A model generated the notes under the pieces. The model was not told the origin of the DNA. It did not search any database and saw only the letters and a program-made list of their open reading frames with translations. Below are positions 7,507 through 12,397 of a stretch of 12,397 bases of DNA, one piece after another. The stretch comes from Jimgerdemannia flammicorona (taxonomy: Eukaryota; Mucoromycota; Endogonomycetes; Endogonales; Endogonaceae): the NCBI GenBank assembly GCA_003990745.1, contig RBNI01005567.1:1-12397 (forward strand). The letters run 5' to 3'. Position numbers and translations under genes: made by a program. Positions within the stretch are counted from its first letter, which is position 1, and each line of letters begins with the position of its first letter.

Positions 7507-10473
7507 ATGGGCAGCGGCCAGTCCTTGCACGATGCGAGTGGCAAGAAGATCCCCAAGCATCTTCGTCCGACCAAAATTTCACGGTCATTGCGAAAACGCA
7601 TCATCGCCGAGCAAGAGAAACGCGAAGCCGAAAAAGCCAAAGCAGATGCGAAGATCCAAAAGGTCGGTGGTGTTTTGAAAACACCGCCGCGTAGGTCTTC
7701 GTACAACTCCTCAAGTAGCGAAGATGAATACGACGGGTTGGCTAGCCTAGAGGTCAGAAGCAATTACCGGTACATGAAGGGTCGGCGGTTTCATGACGTG
7801 AAGGTGAGCAAACGGCTTTGAACCGGACAATCTTCACGTTTGAGATCGTACTTCGTCTGAGTTTGTCGCCGACTGACCAAAACGCGTCTTCCCCTCCTTC
7901 ACAGACCGTTCGCTATCTTTTACCTAACGACACACCGGAGCTGGAGCGTGAGCAATTAGAAAACTACCTGTTAAAGTGGGCGTTCGGCACGTGAGTAAAC
8001 AATAGTCGGACCATACCGTCATAAAATAGAGATCTATTCCTTCAACGTTTGCAACAATGTCCTATTGCTAGCAACTTCTCGGCGCCCGTAGACGGTGCAC
8101 TAAAAGCTGAGGGAGGCAGAGTCCTGGACGTTGGGTTCGTGTTCCACTCTTTCCTCATATTTGATTGTGTCGAACTGTGCAGCCACTTATTATCTTCTTT
8201 TTGTGCCTTGTTTCTTCCCAGATGCGGCCCAGCGAGCTGGCTGCTTGACATGGCTTCGGACTTCCCTAAGGCCCATTTTACGGGTCTTGACATGAGCGAC
8301 GTGTTTCCGATATCGCCCTACGACAACCTGGACGACGACCCGTTTGAACTCACGGAATTTAACACCGATGATGACATCGAGTCGACCCCCTCAGGTGTAT
8401 CGTTCGACCAAGCGCAGGGCGGTCCGCGATTCCCCGAAAACCTTAACGATGGCGGAGGACCGTCCAAGTCCGTCGTACCCAATACGACTACCCATGCAAC
8501 CTCCACCACCGCGACGGATTGGATCCAGTCAGCTCCGTCGTACCCACCTACAGAGGCTTACAAGACAGAAACTCCGGTCCAGGAATCTCCGGTCCAGGAA
8601 TCTCCGGTCCAGGAATCTCCGGTCCAGAAATCTCCGGTCCAGGAATCTCCGATTCAGGAATCCCCGGTCCAGGAATCACCTGAACAGCCAACGACAACCT
8701 TCAAAAGTACCAAAAGTAACAAAAGTAACAAAAGTAACAAAAGTACCAAAAGTGGCAAAAGTGCTAAAAGTAACAGAAGCCGCAAAAGCAACAGAAGCAG
8801 GGCGAGCGGTAGGAGCGCCAGGTTGCGAACCGACAGCATGCACGTCCGCAGCTCAGAACACCGGAGCAAGTGCACGTTTGTACCTGAGAATGTCGAATTT
8901 GAATTGAGAAATGTGCTCGAGGGTACCAACTTTGAGGATAGCACTTTCGATTTTGTACATCAACGGGAGTGCGCATTCGCATATACGAGGTTACAATGGG
9001 CAAGTGTTTTTATCGATGATTAGTGGGGTTATAAGTTGTGAAAGATTCTGGTTGGATTGGTAAAACAATACAACGGTGAAATTTGTTTTGTGGGATATAT
9101 TTTTATTAATTAATTAATTATTTGATTCCTTATCCCAGATTCAAGTTATAACGGAGATGGTTCGCGTTACCAAACCTGGCGGTTTCGTTCAGGTATCTGA
9201 GATGGACATTTCTCCGCAAAGGATGGGGCCGAAGACGACCATCATGTTCCAGAAACGTGAGTACAGAGCTCTATTGGCTTTCGTTACGTTCTGGCTCAAC
9301 TTTAGGGTGCGCTGTTCCTCTTATTTGGCAACCATGTTAACCTCCGCTTGCGTGGTACATATCTGAATGCAACTGCTACACAGTTCTCTTTGCTGTCCGC
9401 GCACGCGACGTTGAACCCGAAATCGCATGCTGTTTGCATGATGCGCTTCGAGCCGCGGGTTTGGTCAATGTGCAAAAAAAGTTTGTGTCTGTGCCATTTG
9501 GAGAGTGGGGATTGGAACTCGGTAAGTGGCGATGGTATTTTGCTGGTGATATTCGTAAGCTCCATCGACTAACATGAAGTTTTTTGGACGACATCGTACA
9601 CCAATATGAACAGGCCGCTTATGGATGGATTCTCTCCGAATGCTCGCGGCTTCTTGCAAACCTTGGCTTACAAAATCGTTCGGTGTACGCGGCAAAGACT
9701 ACGACAAATCGTGGGAGGATGTTTTCAAGGAAATGGAGGAACATAAGACATTTACGAACTGGGTCGTCGCGTGGGGCCAACGCCCGGAAAATGGCGAACT
9801 CAAGACGGACTGGGAGCACTGCGGTTTGAGCTCGGATCGATTCTCATACATGGCCTTCAACCGAAGCGGTAAATTCGGCTACAGCGATGGTAGTGGTGAG
9901 GATGACGATTACGAGTTCAAGGAGGGTGATCCGTACATTTCCGAAGCGGAGGACGATAGTGGTCTGGACAGCTATCCGCCGTCGTTTCGTCGCATTCCCG
10001 GTAAGATTTATAAGGGTAAGGGACTGCCAACGGATGCGAATGCTGAGACGCATGAAGGCGACCGGCCAATGAAGCCGAAATTCCCTATGAAGATGCGGGC
10101 ACCACGGCATCGGGCAAAGCCGGCGCAGTTTCCAAAGTTTACAGAAGGGATTGCCGGATCGTCGAGCCATCTGAACATGGCCGGAGAACGGCAAACTCGC
10201 AGGGATAGCGAAGCCGGCGCTCACATGCGTTTGCTCAGCGATGACCTGACGAGTGTCGATAGGGGTAAGGAAGTACCCCCAAAATTTTATTTTGACGTGT
10301 GGCAAGAGGCCGAGGAGAAGTTCCCTGTGTTTAAAGTGGATATGGTGAAAGGGGCTGCCAAGGTTTTTAAAATGGGATTGGAGAAGGACGAAGACTCGAA
10401 TGTAGTAGAAGAGAAGGAGGTAGAGGGAGGGAAGGTAGAAGAAAAGGAGACGCCTAAAAATGAATCGGCCTAA
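7507..10473 (+). CDS. SAM-dependent methyltransferase with N-myristoylation signal and repeat-rich insert (gene 1)
   Basis: Exons: 7507-7803, 7905-7990, 8072-8134, 8222-8999, 9139-9256, 9384-9521, 9614-10473. The joined length is 2340 nt (779 residues plus stop). The ATG at 7507 is chosen over an in-frame one at 7444 because similarity to the downstream paralogue begins there. Residues 1-6 (MGSGQS) match the N-myristoylation consensus. IPKHLRP (15-21), a charged helix (about 25-57) and an acidic Ser patch (68-76) follow. YLLPND (103-108) and the methyltransferase core come next: VLDVGCGPASW (145-155, SAM loop), GLDMS (170-174, D172 the likely ribose-binding acid), DFVHQR (392-397), VTKPGGFVQ (418-426), PFGEWG (485-490) and NWVVAWGQRP (542-551). 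Residues 179-370 are an insert with SPVQE and Lys-Ser repeats. A charged tail (about 552-779) ends Glu/Lys-rich. The family assignment rests on these motifs. Substrate is unknown; a membrane location is inferred. Confidence 0.9.
8135..8221 (+). other. Gene 1 intron 3: in-frame, stop-free 87-nt intron inside the SAM loop
   Basis: Donor GTTCGT and acceptor CCCAG join GG and A to make the second-motif glycine codon in VLDVG-CGP. The intron is 29 codons long and has no stop in the reading frame. A retained transcript would therefore code a 29-residue hydrophobic insertion in the glycine-rich loop. The equivalent intron of gene 2 (11511-11623) is 113 nt and not a multiple of three. Confidence 0.85.
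8571..8687 (+). repeat. 15-bp coding tandem repeat (SPVQE units) in gene 1 insert
   Basis: Seven 15-bp units from 8571 to 8675, then a partial SPEQ to 8687. The unit is TCTCCGGTCCAGGAA, encoding SPVQE at residues 266-300. The units differ by only a few bases (first unit T for S, one K for E, one I for V), and synonymous sites are largely identical, which points to recent expansion. Each unit adds one Ser-Pro or Thr-Pro step, the minimal target of proline-directed kinases. Because the unit is a multiple of three, copy-number change keeps the frame. Confidence 0.95.
8703..8820 (+). repeat. 9-bp coding repeat (K-S-x units) grading to Arg/Ser-rich segment
   Basis: Repeats of AAAAGTAAC-type units encode KST, KSN (three times), KST, KSG and KSA at residues 310-330. 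They then grade into NRSRKSNRSR and further Arg/Ser-rich sequence to about residue 351. The result is a strongly basic, Ser-rich linker directly after the acidic-neutral SPVQE array. It could bind nucleic acid or acidic lipid, or be a phospho-target; none of this is shown by the sequence. Confidence 0.9.
9000..9138 (+). other. Gene 1 intron 4: GC-AG intron absent from the paralogue
   Basis: The exon ends at the Trp codon of RLQW and the intron starts GCAAGT, the standard form of GC donors. It ends CCCAG at 9138. Using GC restores W-I-Q-V-I-T-E-M-V-R-V, the same spacing as gene 2 (W-T-N-V-L-D-D-I-V-R-V). The nearby GT (9005) spliced to the same acceptor puts the rest out of frame. Gene 2 reads straight through this point with no intron. 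The intron contains a short TTAA-repeat run at about 9104-9120. Confidence 0.8.
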
Positions 10474-10474
10474 A

Positions 10475-10508
10475 ATGCCACATGAAAAACGAGAGATAAA
10501 TGTGGCAT
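10475..10508 (+). promoter_or_regulatory. 3' UTR stem-loop just after the gene 1 stop
   Basis: ATGCCACAT (10475-10483) pairs perfectly with ATGTGGCAT (10500-10508) around a 16-nt A-rich loop, starting two bases after the TAA codon begins to close. It is an RNA hairpin candidate in the 3' untranslated region. No AATAAA was found close by. Confidence 0.45.
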
Positions 10509-10574
10509 ACAAGGACGATATTGTAATTATTCTCTGATTATTCAACTCTTTTCCCTTTCTTTTTCAGTTTTCCT

Positions 10575-10576
<2 letters not shown>

Positions 10577-10634
<58 letters not shown>
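10577..10634 (+). repeat. 58-base poly(dT) tract downstream of gene 1
   Basis: An unbroken run of 58 T about 100 bp after the gene 1 stop. It may be a simple-sequence expansion, or the poly(A) tail of a minus-strand retroposed copy, though no such copy is recognised beside it. Assembly length at such a run is uncertain. Confidence 0.75.
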
Positions 10635-10635
<1 letters not shown>

Positions 10636-10902
10636 GCTTTCTGTCGATATTCTATACGGTATTTCCCCCCTTCCCCCCTAAAAGACTAGGTTATGAACAA
10701 TGCCTCTTATGTGATTTTACTTAGGTTAGAATGCTCCAGTGTATCCTCCTGTACAAAGATGAATTCCTAGAACGAAACTTACAATCCTGCCATAAGCAGT
10801 AGATTGTGCGACCTTCTCCCTCGCACCTCGTGTAACCTGACAGCTTTTAAGCCAGAGCGGCGGCTTGGTTGTGGTGTGGAATACGTCGTACATCCCAAAA
10901 CC
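10635..10902 (+). other. Intergenic spacer containing gene 2 upstream region
   Basis: About 270 bp between the T tract and the gene 2 start. It should hold the gene 2 promoter, but no clear TATA or CCAAT element is identified. An in-frame ATG at 10804 opens the frame earlier; its 33 upstream codons show no similarity to the paralogue and are treated as untranslated. Confidence 0.4.
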
Positions 10903-12192
10903 ATGGGCAATGTCGCTTCCCATCTGCATGACTCATCTCGCAATAGCATACCCCCTCACCTTCGCCCTGTCCGGCGCACGCGAACCCTCAAGAAGAGGCT
11001 TGCCGCAGAGAAGGCTCAACGCGAGCAGCAGGTGAATGAGAAGGCCGACCGGGAGAGGGAGAAGAGGGAACGAAAGGGATTCGTTAAGGAGGCGAGCACG
11101 ATATCCTCCGACAATGATTACGAGGAGCTGCCGAGCTTTGAGCTACGGAGCAATTTCAAGTGGATTAAGGGCCGCAGGTTTCACGACGTTAAGGTGAGAA
11201 CCTTGCTTTGGCGTGCAATAGTCCCCCGACGTTACAACACGTAACAAACCGTTGAAATAAGACTATGATTTCATCTGTGCTTACTAAATGAAGGGATCAC
11301 GTTATTTGCTACCGAACGACTCTGCTGAGCTGGAGCGATTACGAATGCAAAGTTATATCTTTAAATGGGCTTTTTCTAGGTAAGCATATGGTGGTTGGTA
11401 CATGAAGCACCCCGCAAACAACTGACCAAAAATGACTGATTTTAAAAAAGAAACTATGTCGCGCCGTTAGATGAGCTGCTAGCCCGTGGTGCCAAGGTAC
11501 TAGACCTTGGGTATGTCATCCATAACCGTGTCTTTGCACTGTGTGAGACTATTTTACTATTTTAAACTTACCATCCTCACTTCATCCACGCCCCCTCGAT
11601 CTCTCGACCCATGCCCCGTATAGGTGTGGTCCCGGTGTTTGGGTAATCGACATGGCAAACGATTTCCCAGCTTCCGAATTTATTGGCCTCGACATGTGTG
11701 ACATTTGGCCGAAACCATGCTCGCCGAACTCTCCCATCCAACGCCACTTCCCCGCCTTTCGCCCAACAACTTCCCGCCCAACCTCTCCCGAAATGATGAA
11801 ATCGCCCGTGGACGCACTCGTCCAGAATTCTAATAGAAAGATTACATCTCCGTCGCCATCCTCGTGCCCCTCGCCGAAACTTGACCTGGAAGCCACAACC
11901 GACAACAACCAGCCGTCCACGTCGATCGCCACCTCCGCCGACACAGATTTTGAACTGCCACCCAATCTGTTCTTCAAGCAGGCCAACATCTTAGATGGTC
12001 TGCCATATGAAAATGACCAGTTCGATTTTGTGCATCAACGCTGTTTCCAGTATGCGTATACTAGAAGGCAATGGACAAATGTGCTAGATGATATTGTGAG
12101 GGTGGTAAAGCCAGGAGGATGGGTGCAATTGATGGAGGTTGATCCCAAGGGGAAAAGGTTAGGACCAAGATCGGATGCGTTGCTATTAAAAA
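10903..12192 (+). CDS. SAM-dependent methyltransferase with N-myristoylation signal (gene 2), 3' end beyond the visible exons
   Basis: Exons: 10903-11193, 11294-11379, 11451-11510, 11624-12192, giving 335 codons plus one base. The start lies in a strong context (ACCATGG). MGNVAS matches the N-myristoylation consensus. IPPHLRP (16-22), a charged helix (about 27-62), SSDNDYEE (68-75) and RSNFKWIKGRRFHDVK (82-97) parallel gene 1. Then come YLLPND (101-106), VLDLGCGPGVW (142-152, the SAM loop, with a more classic GxGPG than gene 1), GLDMC (167-171), DFVHQR (280-285) and VVKPGGWVQLMEVD (151-164 of the last exon's frame). Residues 176 to about 258 are a Ser/Pro/Thr-rich insert at the same place as in gene 1, but without perfect repeats. 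Exon 2 is 86 nt in both genes. Introns 1 and 2 end in AAG rather than CAG or TAG. The likely donor GTAGGT at 12193 matches the gene 1 intron after Lys447. The next exon is not recognised in the window. Confidence 0.85.
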
Positions 12193-12397
12193 GTAGGTAT
12201 TCATTTCTATGATTGGGCAGTAGAGAGTTGTAGTGATTTGATATATACCGTCTTTTGATGCAAAGATACAAGGCGGCACCGTGGGAGGTGAAGTTTGTTG
12301 TCCTCGCTCCAGCAATTCTTAATCAGTAATTATATGTTTAACCATGAACCCTTCTTCCCTGCCCCCCTCCCCCCCCCAAAAAAAAAATAAAATAAAA
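12193..12397 (+). other. Likely intron 4 of gene 2 and beyond; no continuing exon recognised
   Basis: The sequence starts with a GTAGGT donor. I tried the AG acceptors before the window end; none gives a peptide like the expected ARDVEPEIA...LRAAGL segment of gene 1. The last 40 bases are C-rich then A-rich. The gene either has a long intron here or is truncated. Confidence 0.4.

Noticed and set aside
8571..8687. CRISPR-like regular repeats
   Set aside because: Units are contiguous with no spacers, in a eukaryotic coding exon.
8344..8907. 187-codon open frame overlapping gene 1 exon 4, with repeated RSRNL peptide
   Set aside because: Shadow of the 15-bp and 9-bp repeats: units divisible by three keep every frame open. 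The frame that joins to both halves of the methyltransferase is the real one.
8654..8944. Minus-strand frame rich in Leu, resembling membrane segments
   Set aside because: Reverse complement of the Lys-Ser codon repeats; no independent coding support.
9465..9695. Minus-strand frames across gene 1 introns and exons 6-7
   Set aside because: Opposite-strand shadows; the plus-strand exons are fixed by motif order and exact phase.
10577..10634. T tract as a transcription terminator
   Set aside because: Intrinsic T-tract termination is a bacterial or RNA polymerase III feature; here the gene is a spliced polymerase II gene.

Overview
The window looks like nuclear DNA from a filamentous fungus. 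The genes are split by short GT-AG introns (71-139 nt) and have ATG contexts of the A-x-x-ATGG kind. Codon use in the genes is near GC-balanced, and they sit beside a long AT-rich block with a mutational signature. The methyltransferase family at the right end is one I associate with Mucoromycota (Glomero-, Mortierello- and Endogonomycete genomes carry many copies). That placement is from memory and is low confidence; the eukaryotic, fungal character is high confidence.

Layout. Positions 1-543 hold the tail of an unrecognised minus-strand reading frame that runs off the left edge and carries one in-frame TGA. From about 661 to 4500 there is an AT-rich block with no intact gene. Read base by base, it has no CpG between 671 and 4358. 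It contains a 435-bp fold-back (MITE-like) element at 2506-2940, a 13-bp tandem array near 3943-4214, and a weak decayed coding trace at 1807-2307. From about 4500 to 7200 the base composition is normal, but no intact gene is visible, only minus-strand coding remnants, the clearest at 6059-6523.

The right end carries two tandem paralogues on the plus strand. Gene 1 (7507-10473) resolves into seven exons whose joined length is exactly 2340 nt (779 residues plus stop). Gene 2 (10903 to beyond the right edge) has four exons visible. Both encode class I SAM-dependent methyltransferases with two unusual additions. The first is a conserved N-terminal leader starting Met-Gly with Ser at position 6, a consensus N-myristoylation signal, followed by an IPxHLRP motif, a charged helix and an acidic serine patch. 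The second is a long Ser-Pro-rich, probably disordered insert placed inside the Rossmann fold, between the acidic end of strand 2 and the strand leading to DFVHQR. In gene 1 this insert has expanded into a 15-bp SPVQE repeat and a 9-bp Lys-Ser repeat. The most interesting reading is a pair of membrane-tethered, possibly phospho-regulated methyltransferases diverging by tandem duplication, repeat expansion and intron change. Substrates are unknown.
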